Source: Acidimicrobiales bacterium
Lineage (GTDB): Bacteria; Actinomycetota; Acidimicrobiia; Acidimicrobiales; SZUA-35
DNA length: 64,000 nucleotides
NCBI GenBank assembly: GCA_028285495.1
Contig: JANQPB010000011.1
Coordinates: forward strand, 1 to 64,000
Direction of reading: 5' to 3'
Shown: positions 43,736 to 52,390 of the stretch, piece after piece
Numbering within the stretch: position 1 is the first letter of the stretch
Layout of the letters: the number at the start of each line of letters is the position of its first letter
Translations under genes and position numbers: made by a program
The notes under the pieces: generated by a model
What the model was told of the DNA's origin: nothing
What the model saw: only the letters and a program-made list of their open reading frames with translations
Database searches by the model: none

Positions 43736-43936
43736 GGCCCAACTCTGGTGCAGGGCCGGCGATCGGTTCCAGCCCGTGGGCAACCAGGCCCATGTGGATG
43801 GTTGTTGACGCTCCGCAGTAGGTCGAACGCCCTCAGTAGCGCGGCGATCCCTCGTGTATCGTGTCTAAGGCTGGAGGTTCACCCACCGCCGGGTCGATCC
43901 ACGCGGTGGCAAGGTTGCGGGACGGGAGTGATCTCG

Positions 43937-45163
43937 ATGAGCGAGCTGGAAGAGTTGCCGAGTTGGGCCGGTCGCAGCACCGAAGAGGTGCAGCTGCCGC
44001 CCAAGCCGCCGGAGGACGCCGAGGTGGCGGCCCCGGAGGAGACCGAGGCACCAGCTCAGCCGCAGTCCGACGAGCCGTCCGACCAGACGGCGGCCATCGC
44101 GGCGCCGACGGCGGCGGCCACCGCAGCCACCGCATCGGCATCGGCATCGGCGGCAGGGGCCAGCTCGCCCCCGGCCTTGGCGACCGACCCGGCACCGACG
44201 GCCGTCGGCCCGGCGCCGGCCACCGTCGCCCCCCGGCGCCGGTCGCGCCTGGCCACCGTGCTGCTGGCCCTGCTCGGGCTGGCGGTGCTCGGCGGTGCGG
44301 CGGCCGCCGGCTACCTCGTCGCCTCGAACCGGGACAGCGAGGAGACGGCCACCACCGGTGACGCCGCCGATGTCGACGACGCCGGCGAGGACGTCGCCAG
44401 CCCGACCGCAACCGACGACGGGGCGACCGACGCCGACGACGCCAGCGACGGCGAGGCCACCGGCACCACGACCGACGACGGCACGGGGGCCACGGACGCC
44501 GGGGCCGACGCCGGCACCGACGACGCAACCGGTGACGCCGCCGACGAGGACGGCTCGCAGACCGTCACCGTCGAGGTCGACGAGGACGGCGAGACCGCCG
44601 ACGGTGAGAGCGGCGCCGGCGACGGCGCCGAGCCGATGAACGACGGCAACCGCCAGGCCTTCTTCCGGGGCGGGGTGGTCTACCTGACCGGCGCCGTCCC
44701 GAGTGAGGAGATCGCCCAGCTGATCGTCGAGCGGGCGGCCGCCGTCGTCGGCCCGGACAACGTGGTCAACGAGTACACGATCGACCCGTCGGTCACGATC
44801 CAGCCGGGTGAGAGCGCCCCGCTGTTCGTCGAGGACGTCATCCTCTTCGAGTTCAACAGCATCGAGATCGCCACCCCGTTCCTCCCGATCCTCGATCTCG
44901 GCACCCTGCTGCTTCGCCAGAACCCGCAGGCCTCGGTGACCGTGGTGACCCGGACCGACGCCGTCGGCTCCGAGGAGATCAACCTCGAGGTGTCGCGGGC
45001 CCGGGCCCAGGCGGTGATCAACTACTGGCTCGGCCAGGGCGTCAACCCGGACCAGATCATCGCCGACCCCCGTGGCGAGGAGGGGGCGTCGGACGACGAC
45101 GACGCCGAGACCGCAGCCAGGCAGCGCCGGGCCGAGTTCATCATCACCGGTCTGCTCGACTGA
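43937..45163 (+). CDS. OmpA-family protein with single membrane helix and acidic linker
   Basis: 408 residues. After a proline/alanine-rich cytoplasmic part comes a helix (VLLALLGLAVLGGAAAAGYLV). A roughly 110-residue Asp/Ala/Thr-rich linker follows, then a BON-like segment (FFRGGVVYLTGAVPSEE) and a C-terminal OmpA-like domain (VILFEFNSIEIATPF, LEVSRARAQAVINYWL). The latter usually binds peptidoglycan, so the protein probably tethers wall and membrane. Start ATG 43937 has GGGAG nine bases upstream; GTG 43928 is possible. Confidence 0.82.
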   Translation: MSELEELPSWAGRSTEEVQLPPKPPEDAEVAAPEETEAPAQPQSDEPSDQTAAIAAPTAAATAATASASASAAGASSPPALATDPAPTAVGPAPATVAPRRRSRLATVLLALLGLAVLGGAAAAGYLVASNRDSEETATTGDAADVDDAGEDVASPTATDDGATDADDASDGEATGTTTDDGTGATDAGADAGTDDATGDAADEDGSQTVTVEVDEDGETADGESGAGDGAEPMNDGNRQAFFRGGVVYLTGAVPSEEIAQLIVERAAAVVGPDNVVNEYTIDPSVTIQPGESAPLFVEDVILFEFNSIEIATPFLPILDLGTLLLRQNPQASVTVVTRTDAVGSEEINLEVSRARAQAVINYWLGQGVNPDQIIADPRGEEGASDDDDAETAARQRRAEFIITGLLD

Positions 45164-45245
45164 GTCGATCGCCGGTCGCCCTCGCGGCGGCCGCATGGAT
45201 TCGAGTGATCCCGGTTTGAGGCGCGTGTCCATCGGGTAGGCGACG

Positions 45246-46094
45246 GTGGCCCCCTACGACGGAGACGCCACCTTGACCTTCGAGAACCTCTACGACTATT
45301 CGCCGACGCAGTACGAGCTCGTGCTGAGCATCTTCACGCTCACCGCCGCAGTGTTCGCCGCCGTGCTCGTCTACTCGATCGCCACCGCCGGCTCGCTGAG
45401 CCCGCGCTACCGGATCCTCTCGGTCCTGACCGGCGTCGTCATGGTGTCCGCCACCTTCGAGCTCGGTCTCCTGGCTCTGCAGTGGACCAACACCTTCAGC
45501 TTCGACGGGGAGAACTACACGAGAACCGGCTCCCTGTTCTCCAACGGCTTCCGCTACATGAACTGGAGCATCGACGTCCCCGTCCTGCTCACCCAGTTGC
45601 TCATCGTCGGCGGCCTCAGCGGCGCCGTGTTCCTGCGTCGCTGGGTCTCGTTCGTCGTGGCCGGCCTGGCCATGATCTGGACCGGCTACATCGGCCAGTT
45701 CGACGAGATCGACGGCGGGACGCAGTACTGGCTGTGGGGTGCGATCAGCACGGTGTTCTACCTCTGGCTGCTGTGGGTCGCCTACCAGTCGATCCAGGAC
45801 GCCAAGCAACTGGCCCCGAGCTCGGTGACCGGACTGCTGAACGCAGTCTGGATCCTGTTCCTCGTGTCCTGGACGATCTATCCGCTCGGCTACCTGATGC
45901 CCCAGATCTCGGCCTCGGCCAACGGCGTCGTCGTCCGCAGCTTCATCTACAGCTTCGCCGACATCTCGTCCAAGGCCGTCTACGGGGTGCTGCTCGCCAT
46001 CATCGCCCAGAAGGTGAGCGCTGCGGACGGCTACAAGCCGAGCATCGCCGCCTCGTTCTGGCTCTCGAAGGAGGAGACCAATGCCGCATCCTGA
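45246..46094 (+). CDS. Microbial rhodopsin with NDQ motif: probable light-driven sodium pump
   Basis: 282 residues, seven membrane helices. Helix C reads RYMNWSIDVPVLLTQ: R103, then N106-D110-Q117. The spacing equals the N112-D116-Q123 of KR2, the type sodium pump. Helix G has D239 and the retinal-binding K243 in FADISSKAVYG. Other family blocks match: TGYIGQFDE and WILFLVSWTIYPLGYLMP. A proton pump would have DTD or DTE at these sites. The start is GTG 45246, or the TTG at 45273 with GGAG nine bases before it. It overlaps the SnoaL-like gene by 14 bases. No retinal synthesis gene is in the window. Confidence 0.93.
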   Translation: MAPYDGDATLTFENLYDYSPTQYELVLSIFTLTAAVFAAVLVYSIATAGSLSPRYRILSVLTGVVMVSATFELGLLALQWTNTFSFDGENYTRTGSLFSNGFRYMNWSIDVPVLLTQLLIVGGLSGAVFLRRWVSFVVAGLAMIWTGYIGQFDEIDGGTQYWLWGAISTVFYLWLLWVAYQSIQDAKQLAPSSVTGLLNAVWILFLVSWTIYPLGYLMPQISASANGVVVRSFIYSFADISSKAVYGVLLAIIAQKVSAADGYKPSIAASFWLSKEETNAAS

Positions 46095-46563
46095 CACCCG
46101 ACCCCGCTCCCCCCTCGACGCCCCGCCGGCCGAGTTCACCGGCCGGCCGTTCTACGACGAGACCGTGACCCTGCTCCGCTCGGTCCGCGACCACGACTTC
46201 GACACCCTGGCCGCCCTCTGCGACGACGACCACGGCATCATCGACATCGCCCCGGACGGTGGATCGGTCCCGATCCGGACCCGGGCCGAGTGGGAGGGCT
46301 GGTTCCACAACCTGTTCGCCACCCTCGACACGATGGGCGCCGACACCGACTCGGAGATCACCGGCTACGAGGCGGTCGAGACCGACTCGATGGGCTACTG
46401 CGTCCTCGACTTCCGCCAGACCCTCACCGTCGGCTCGTCGGTCGCCACCTTCGACTGCATCGCCACCATCATCTGGAAGCGGGTCGACGGCCGGTGGCTC
46501 GAGTCGCGTTGGCACTGCTCGGTGATCGACTCCGACGTACCACCGGAGCTGGCCGCCCCCTGA
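46081..46563 (+). CDS. SnoaL/NTF2-like protein co-translated with the rhodopsin
   Basis: 160 residues with the cone-fold pattern of SnoaL-like proteins: LLRSVRDHDFDTLAALCDDD, then IRTRAEWEGWFHNLF and a final strand IIWKRVDGRWLESRWHCSV. These domains bind small hydrophobic ligands or act as isomerases or lyases. Starting inside the rhodopsin gene implies coupled translation; a role in retinal or carotenoid handling is only a guess. Confidence 0.75.
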   Translation: MPHPDTRPRSPLDAPPAEFTGRPFYDETVTLLRSVRDHDFDTLAALCDDDHGIIDIAPDGGSVPIRTRAEWEGWFHNLFATLDTMGADTDSEITGYEAVETDSMGYCVLDFRQTLTVGSSVATFDCIATIIWKRVDGRWLESRWHCSVIDSDVPPELAAP

Positions 46564-46663
46564 GCCGGGCCGTCCCGGCCATCGCACCGGCCCGGCCACA
46601 GCTTTGCGGCGCCGCCCAACCGGCAGGTAGACCTGAGTCAACGTCGACCAGGAGACCGAACCG

Positions 46664-48088
46664 ATGGGCAGCGAAGCAGAGTTGTGGCGGGCCGGGGCGG
46701 TCGAGCTCGCCGGCCGGATCCAGCGCCGCGAGGTGAAGCCGAGCGAGGCCGTCGAGTCGGTCCTCGACCGGGTGGCAGCCAGGAACCCGGCCCTCAACGC
46801 GATCACGGTCGATCTGGCCGATCACGCTCGCGAGGCGGCGAGGGCGGCCGACGACGCAGTGGCCGCCGGTGGGCCCCTCGGCCCGCTCCACGGCGTCCCG
46901 GTCACGATCAAGGAGAACATCGACCAGGCGGGGCTGAGCAATCCGAACGGCGTCCCGGCCATGGCCGACCTGATCGCCAGCGACGACGCCCCGCTCGTCC
47001 GCAACCTGACTGCGGCCGGGGCGATCGTGATCGGTCGGACCAACGTGCCCGAGTTCTCGATGCGAGGCACGACCGAGAACCCGCTGCGGGGGCGCACCCA
47101 CAACCCGTGGGGCGATCCCGTGTCGGCCGGCGGCTCCTCCGGTGGCGCCGGCTCGGCCTGCGCCGCCGGAATGGGTCCGATCCACCACGGCAACGACATC
47201 GGCGGCTCGCTCCGGTTCCCGGCCATGGCCAACGGCGTGACCACGGTCAAGCCGACCAGCAACCGGGTACCGGTGTTCAACGGCACCGCCTCGGCCGAGC
47301 GGGGGCCGCTGGCCCAGGTCATGTCCGTCCAGGGGATCATCGCCCGCCACGCCGAGGATGTCCGAGCCGCCACCCGGGTGATGATCGAGCCGGACCCCCG
47401 GGACCCGCTGTCACCACCGGTGCCGTTCGACGGCCAGCCGCTCGACGGGCCGATCACGGTCGCGGTGACCACCGAGTCGGCCGGCTACGACCTGCACCCC
47501 GGTATCGCCGAGCTGATCGACCGGGCGGCCGCCCAGCTGGGCGACGCCGGCTACCGGGTCGTCCGGGCCGACCCACCGCCGGTGATCGAGGCGGCCAATG
47601 GCTGGTTCTCGACGTTCGCCACCGAGATGCGCTCGGCCCTGGCGCCGGCCATCGAGGAGCACGGGTCGCCGGTCATCAACGACATCTTCGGCTGGTACTT
47701 CGACATCTCCGAGCTGACCGATCTCGACGGCTACATCGCCGGCTTCGCCGACCGGACCCGCCTGATGCGGGCATGGAACCTGTTCCTCGACGAGCACCCG
47801 CTGGTGCTGTCGCCGTTCCTGATGCGGCCGATGTACGACCACGACTACGACAGCCGTGGCCTGGCCGAGGTGAAGGACCTCTTCGACTCGGCCATCTACT
47901 CGACCGGCATCAACTACCTCGGCCTGCCCGCCGGCGTGATCGGGATGGACCTGGTCGACGACCGTCCGGCTGCGGTGCAGGTGATCGGTCGCCGCTACCG
48001 CGAGGACACGATCTGCGATGCCCTGGCCGCCGTCGAGGCCCGCAACGGCGTGCTGGCGCACCGGCTCTGGGCCCGCGAGGAGCGCTGA
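46664..48088 (+). CDS. Amidase signature family enzyme
   Basis: 474 residues with the Ser-cisSer-Lys triad: K83 in VTIKENID, S158 in SAGGSSGGAG and S182 in DIGGSLRFPA. It hydrolyses an amide to acid and ammonia; specificity is not readable. It is not GatA by context, since no gatB/gatC lies nearby. AGGAGACCG lies before the ATG, with a TAGACC box further upstream. Confidence 0.93.
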   Translation: MGSEAELWRAGAVELAGRIQRREVKPSEAVESVLDRVAARNPALNAITVDLADHAREAARAADDAVAAGGPLGPLHGVPVTIKENIDQAGLSNPNGVPAMADLIASDDAPLVRNLTAAGAIVIGRTNVPEFSMRGTTENPLRGRTHNPWGDPVSAGGSSGGAGSACAAGMGPIHHGNDIGGSLRFPAMANGVTTVKPTSNRVPVFNGTASAERGPLAQVMSVQGIIARHAEDVRAATRVMIEPDPRDPLSPPVPFDGQPLDGPITVAVTTESAGYDLHPGIAELIDRAAAQLGDAGYRVVRADPPPVIEAANGWFSTFATEMRSALAPAIEEHGSPVINDIFGWYFDISELTDLDGYIAGFADRTRLMRAWNLFLDEHPLVLSPFLMRPMYDHDYDSRGLAEVKDLFDSAIYSTGINYLGLPAGVIGMDLVDDRPAAVQVIGRRYREDTICDALAAVEARNGVLAHRLWAREER

Positions 48089-48152
48089 GCCAACGGGCGA
48101 CCCGCCGGCACCGGTCTTGGCTGTCACCGGCGATCACTACCGTCAATGCGGT

Positions 48153-50246
48153 ATGCCGCCTCCTTCCCCACCCTCCGCGCCCTCGTCCACTCCCCCGGCC
48201 GCACTGGCCGGGCTGAATCCCCGGCAGCTGGCGGCCGCCACCCACCGGGGCTCGCCGCTGCTCATCGTGGCCGGGGCGGGCACCGGCAAGACCACCACCG
48301 TCGTCGGCCGCGTCGCCTCGCTGCTCGACGGCGGCGTCGATCCCGAGCGGATCCTGCTGCTCACCTTCAGCCGCCGGGCCGCGGCCGAGATGGTGAGCCG
48401 GGTCGGTGCGCTGGTCGGTCCGTCCGCCAGACAGGTGTGGGGCGGTACGTTCCACTCGGTGGCCAACCGCCTGCTCCGCCACTACGGATCGGCCGCCGGC
48501 ATCCCCGACGGCTTCACGGTCCTCGACCACGGCGACAGCATCGAGCAGCTCGGCCTCATCAGGGCCGACGAGGGGCTCGCCCAACGGGGCAAGCGCTTCC
48601 CCCGGGCCGAGACGATCAACAGCCTCTACTCCCGGATGGTCAACACCCAGCGCCCGCTCGATCGGGTGGTCGAGGAGGACTTCCCGTGGTGTGCCCCCCA
48701 CGTCGACGACCTGCGGTCCCTGGTCCGGGCCTACACCGCGGCGAAGCGGGCCAACCGGGTCCTCGACTACGACGACCTGCTGCTGTTCTGGCGGGCGATG
48801 ACGACCAGCCCGGTCGGCGAGGCGCTCCGCTGCCTGTTCGACCACATCCTGGTCGACGAATACCAGGACACGAACGCCCTCCAGGCCGAGATCGTCGCCG
48901 CCATGGTCGGCCACGACACCGAGGTCTGCGCGGTCGGCGACGACGCCCAGGCCATCTACGGGTTCCGGGCCGCCACCCCCGCCAACCTGTGGGACTTCCC
49001 CACCACCCACCCGGGCGCCGCCTCGATCGTGCTCGAGCAGAACTACCGGTCGACCATGCCGATCCTGGAGGTGGCGAACGCGCTGCTCGACGGGGCCAGG
49101 GCTCCGGTGGCCAAGCCTCGGCGGCTCTGGTCGACCATGGTCACCGGCACCCGCCCGACACTGCTGTGCTGCGAGGACGAGACCCAGCAGTCGCGTCTGG
49201 TGGCCGAGCGCATCCTCGACGCCCGGGAGCGGGGCATCGACCTGCGGGACCAGGCGGTCCTGTTCCGGGCCGGGCACCACGCCGACGGGCTCGAGCTCGA
49301 GCTGGCCAGACGCGACATCCCCTACGTGAAGTACGGCGGGCTCCGCTACCTGGAAACGGCACACGTGAAGGACCTGCTGGCCCTGCTCCGCATCCTCGAC
49401 AACCCGGCCGACGAGCTGGCCTGGCACCGGGTGCTTCGCTCGCTCGATGGCGTCGGGCCGGCCACCGCCAGGCGCCTGGCCGAGGAGTTGCGGATCAACA
49501 AGCCGAAGGCCGACCCGCTGGCCCGGCTCGTCGACGGCATCGGGCGGTTCCCCAGCCAGGCGGCCGAGCAGGCCGGTGAGCTGCGGGCGGCGCTCGCCGA
49601 CTGCGCCGGCGGTCGGCTCGAGCCTGGTCCGCAGATCGATCGGCTCGGGGCGTTCTGCCGGCTCACCTTCCCGGCCCGCTACGAGAACGGCCTGGCCAGG
49701 CTGGCCGATGTCGACCGGCTGGCGACGGCGGCCAGGGGCTACACGTCCCGGAGCCGGTTCCTGACCGAGATCACCCTCGACCCACCGGGCCGGATCGGCG
49801 AGGTGGTCCCGCCGTCGCTCGACGACGAGTGGCTGACGCTGAGCACGATCCACTCGGCCAAGGGCTGCGAGTGGCGGGCGGTCCACCTGCTGAACGCGGC
49901 CGACGGCAACATCCCGTCCGAGATGGCGCTCGGCAAGGACGACGGGCTGGCCGAGGAGCTGCGGCTGTTGTACGTCGCCGTCACCCGGGCCAAGGGCGAG
50001 CTGACCGTCAGCTTCCCCCACCGGTTCCACGTCAACCGGTTCGCCAACGACGATCGCCACGTCTACGCCCGGCTCAGCCGCTTCCTCGACCCGCTTCGGC
50101 CCCTGTTCGACGAGCTGGTCGAGCTGACCGACGACGACGCCGACCGGGCCGTGCCGCTCGGCCGGGTCGGCGTGGCCGAGGAGGTCGACGGCGTCCTCGA
50201 CTCGCTGCTCGGCGGCTCGTCGACCGCAACGGCGACCGGCCCGTGA
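48153..50246 (+). CDS. UvrD/PcrA-like ATP-dependent DNA helicase (superfamily 1)
   Basis: 697 residues with all SF1A motifs: NPRQLAAATHRGSPLLIVAG and GAGTGKTTT (Walker A), VDEYQDTN (Walker B), VGDDAQAIYGFR (motif III), LEQNYRS (IV), STIHSAKGCEW (V) and LLYVAVTRAK (VI). It unwinds DNA 3' to 5' in repair or fork rescue. The ATG at 48153 is nine bases after a TACCGT box and gives the normal N-terminus; a longer frame from 48018 runs inside the amidase gene. An AlkA-like repair gene follows. Confidence 0.95.
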   Translation: MPPPSPPSAPSSTPPAALAGLNPRQLAAATHRGSPLLIVAGAGTGKTTTVVGRVASLLDGGVDPERILLLTFSRRAAAEMVSRVGALVGPSARQVWGGTFHSVANRLLRHYGSAAGIPDGFTVLDHGDSIEQLGLIRADEGLAQRGKRFPRAETINSLYSRMVNTQRPLDRVVEEDFPWCAPHVDDLRSLVRAYTAAKRANRVLDYDDLLLFWRAMTTSPVGEALRCLFDHILVDEYQDTNALQAEIVAAMVGHDTEVCAVGDDAQAIYGFRAATPANLWDFPTTHPGAASIVLEQNYRSTMPILEVANALLDGARAPVAKPRRLWSTMVTGTRPTLLCCEDETQQSRLVAERILDARERGIDLRDQAVLFRAGHHADGLELELARRDIPYVKYGGLRYLETAHVKDLLALLRILDNPADELAWHRVLRSLDGVGPATARRLAEELRINKPKADPLARLVDGIGRFPSQAAEQAGELRAALADCAGGRLEPGPQIDRLGAFCRLTFPARYENGLARLADVDRLATAARGYTSRSRFLTEITLDPPGRIGEVVPPSLDDEWLTLSTIHSAKGCEWRAVHLLNAADGNIPSEMALGKDDGLAEELRLLYVAVTRAKGELTVSFPHRFHVNRFANDDRHVYARLSRFLDPLRPLFDELVELTDDDADRAVPLGRVGVAEEVDGVLDSLLGGSSTATATGP

Positions 50247-50272
50247 CGGCGGCGCCGTCGTAGAGTGGATCC

Positions 50273-51160
50273 GTGCCAACCCGGACGCTGACGATCCCGA
50301 CGTCGATCGACCTGCGCGGCACCGTCCGGGGAGCCAAGAACCCCGTCATGGTCGGCCCGACCGAGGCCCTGTGGGCCACCCGCACACCCGACGGCCCGGG
50401 CACGCTGGCCCTCGACCGGCGGCGGGACGACCTGATCGAGGCCGAGGCCTGGGGCCCCGGGGCCGACTGGCTCCTCGAGCAGGCCCCTCGGCTGCTCGGC
50501 TCGGACGACGACCTCACCGGCTTCCGACCACCGGCCGGCCGCCTCGGCGACCTGTGGCGCCGCCGCCCGTTCCTGCTGGCTCGCACCGATCGCCCGTGGG
50601 ACGCCATCGTCGGGGCGGTGTTCGGCCAGAAGGTCCAGATCCGCAACGCCGTCCAGGCCCGCCGCCTGCTGGCCAAGCACCACGGCGACCCCGCGCCCGG
50701 CCCGGCCCGGGGCTTCGTCCTGCCCCCGCCCGAGCGGGTGGCCGAGATGGGCTACCACCAGTTCCACCGCTTCGGCGTCGAGCGCAAGCGGGCCGAGACG
50801 CTGATCCGGGTGGCCAGGGAGCTGCCGAGGATGGGCGATCTGACCGATCGGACGCCCGAGCAGGTGAAGGCCCGAATCCAGCGGGTCCGAGGCATCGGAC
50901 CCTGGACCGCAGCCATGGTGACGGCGGTGGCCATGGGCGATGCCGACGCCGTCCCCGTCGGCGACTTCCACCTGCCCAACACGGTGTCGTGGGCCCTGGC
51001 CGGCGAGCCGCGGGCAACCGACGCCCGGATGCTGGAGCTGCTGGAACCGTGGGCCGGTCACCGGTGGCGGATACTGCGGCTGGCCAAATCGTCCGGCGGC
51101 GCCCCCAAGTACGGACCCAAGCTGTCGCTCACCGGCGACGGCCTCCATCTCGGGCGCTGA
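50273..51160 (+). CDS. AlkA-like DNA-3-methyladenine glycosylase
   Basis: 295 residues of an HhH-GPD base-excision glycosylase. Seen are the entry VFGQKVQIRNAVQARRLL, the helix-hairpin-helix VRGIGPWTAAMVTAVAMG, and the catalytic aspartate in VPVGDFHLPN. It removes alkylated bases. No iron-sulfur cysteine set is present, in line with AlkA. The GTG start lies six bases after a TAGAGT box (leaderless). Confidence 0.9.
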   Translation: MPTRTLTIPTSIDLRGTVRGAKNPVMVGPTEALWATRTPDGPGTLALDRRRDDLIEAEAWGPGADWLLEQAPRLLGSDDDLTGFRPPAGRLGDLWRRRPFLLARTDRPWDAIVGAVFGQKVQIRNAVQARRLLAKHHGDPAPGPARGFVLPPPERVAEMGYHQFHRFGVERKRAETLIRVARELPRMGDLTDRTPEQVKARIQRVRGIGPWTAAMVTAVAMGDADAVPVGDFHLPNTVSWALAGEPRATDARMLELLEPWAGHRWRILRLAKSSGGAPKYGPKLSLTGDGLHLGR

Positions 51161-51259
51161 CCCGCCGCCGGGCGGCGCACCGCGACCCGGCGCCCGGCGG
51201 GGCGCCCTCACCGGGCGGCGCGCCGACGGCCACCACCGTTGCGGTCCGAGGGCCCGCGC

Positions 51260-51290
51260 TTGCCATTCCATGTACATATCTTTATATTTG
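51260..51290 (+). promoter_or_regulatory. Promoter with palindromic operator before the ArsR-methyltransferase/metF genes
   Basis: A -35 TTGCCA (51260-51265) and a -10 TATATT (51283-51288) are 17 bp apart, twelve bases before the start codon. A 16-bp imperfect palindrome CATATCTTTATATTTG (51275-51290; symmetrical as CANATNTNNANATNTG) covers the -10. The strikingly AT-rich island in high-GC DNA fits an ArsR-type operator, so the downstream regulator probably represses itself and metF. Confidence 0.75.
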
Positions 51291-51299
51291 CAAGCAGTC

Positions 51300-52364
51300 A
51301 TGGACCTCCTGCCTGCACCCCCGCTCACCGGCGACCTCGACACGGTGCTGTCCGCCCTCCGGGCCGCAGGCGAGTCGACCCGCCTCCGCATCCTCGCGGT
51401 CCTCGACGAGGGTGAGCTGACCGTGTCCGAGCTGTGCCGGGTGCTCGGCCAGAGCCAGCCCCGGGTCAGCCGACACCTCCGCCTCCTGTGTGAGGCCGGG
51501 CTGCTCGATCGCCACAGCGAGGGCACGAACGCCTACTACGGCCACGTCCGCCGCGAGCCGGGCCACACGATGCTCTCCACGCTGCTGGCGCTGCTCGACC
51601 CGACCGACCCCGCCGTCGAGGCCGACCGCCAGCGCCTGGCCACCATCCGGGCCGACCGGGCCGACGCCGCCAGCCAGTACTTCGAACGGGTGGCCGAGCG
51701 ATGGGACAGCGTGCGATCGCTCCACGTCGACGACGCCGAGGTCGAGTCGGCGCTGCTCACGACGGCCACGATCGGAGCCGGTGACGAACCGAAAGGCCGC
51801 CTCCTCGACATCGGCACGGGCACCGGCCGCATGCTGGAGCTGTTCGCCGACCGGATCGACCGTGGGCTGGGGATCGACCTGAGCTCCAACATGCTCAAGG
51901 TGGCCAGGGCCAACCTGTCCGAGCGGGGTCTGCACCACTGCTCGGTCCGCCAGGCCAACATCTACGCACTCGACGTCCCCGCCGGCACGGTCGACCTGGC
52001 GATCGCCCACCACGTGCTGCACTTCCTCGACGACCCCGCGGCGGCGGTGGCCGAGGTCGCCCTGACGCTGCGGCCGGGCGGCCAGCTGATCGTGGTCGAC
52101 TTCGCACCGCACCAGCTCGCCAGCCTGGTGACCGAGCAGGCCCACCGCCGGCTCGGCTTCGACGACGGGGAGATCGCGGCCTGGTTCGATCGAGCCGGTC
52201 TGAGCGGCTTCGAGACCCACCACCTGGTGCCGTCGCCGGCGGGCGCCGGCACCGCCGACGACCTGCTCACCACCGGGCTGTGGAGCGCCCGCAAGCCCGA
52301 CGCCGCCACCACGCCGACCCCGAGCCCCGACCCAGACGCCGACCCGTTCAGCCCGGAGGGCTGA
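51300..52364 (+). CDS. ArsR-type HTH regulator fused to SAM-dependent methyltransferase
   Basis: 354 residues. A winged helix of ArsR type (LRILAVLDEGELTVSELCRV and SQPRVSRHLRLL) fills 1-100 with no metal-binding cysteine cluster. A class I methyltransferase follows: LLDIGTGTGRMLELF, the ribose-binding GIDLS and LAIAHHVLHFL. The same architecture beside methionine-cycle genes is known in other bacteria, where the methyltransferase fold may sense SAM or SAH. metF starts 26 bases downstream, so I infer control of methionine/one-carbon metabolism. Confidence 0.85.
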   Translation: MDLLPAPPLTGDLDTVLSALRAAGESTRLRILAVLDEGELTVSELCRVLGQSQPRVSRHLRLLCEAGLLDRHSEGTNAYYGHVRREPGHTMLSTLLALLDPTDPAVEADRQRLATIRADRADAASQYFERVAERWDSVRSLHVDDAEVESALLTTATIGAGDEPKGRLLDIGTGTGRMLELFADRIDRGLGIDLSSNMLKVARANLSERGLHHCSVRQANIYALDVPAGTVDLAIAHHVLHFLDDPAAAVAEVALTLRPGGQLIVVDFAPHQLASLVTEQAHRRLGFDDGEIAAWFDRAGLSGFETHHLVPSPAGAGTADDLLTTGLWSARKPDAATTPTPSPDPDADPFSPEG

Positions 52365-52390
52365 GCGCCGATACACGCGGAAGCCTCACC

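Noticed and set aside
45246..46094. Proton-pumping actinorhodopsin or heliorhodopsin
   Set aside because: Helix C carries N-D-Q rather than DTE/DTD, and the helix-G lysine motif and sequence blocks match KR2-type sodium pumps.
46664..48088. GatA subunit of Glu-tRNA amidotransferase
   Set aside because: No gatB or gatC beside it; the triad alone only supports a general amidase.
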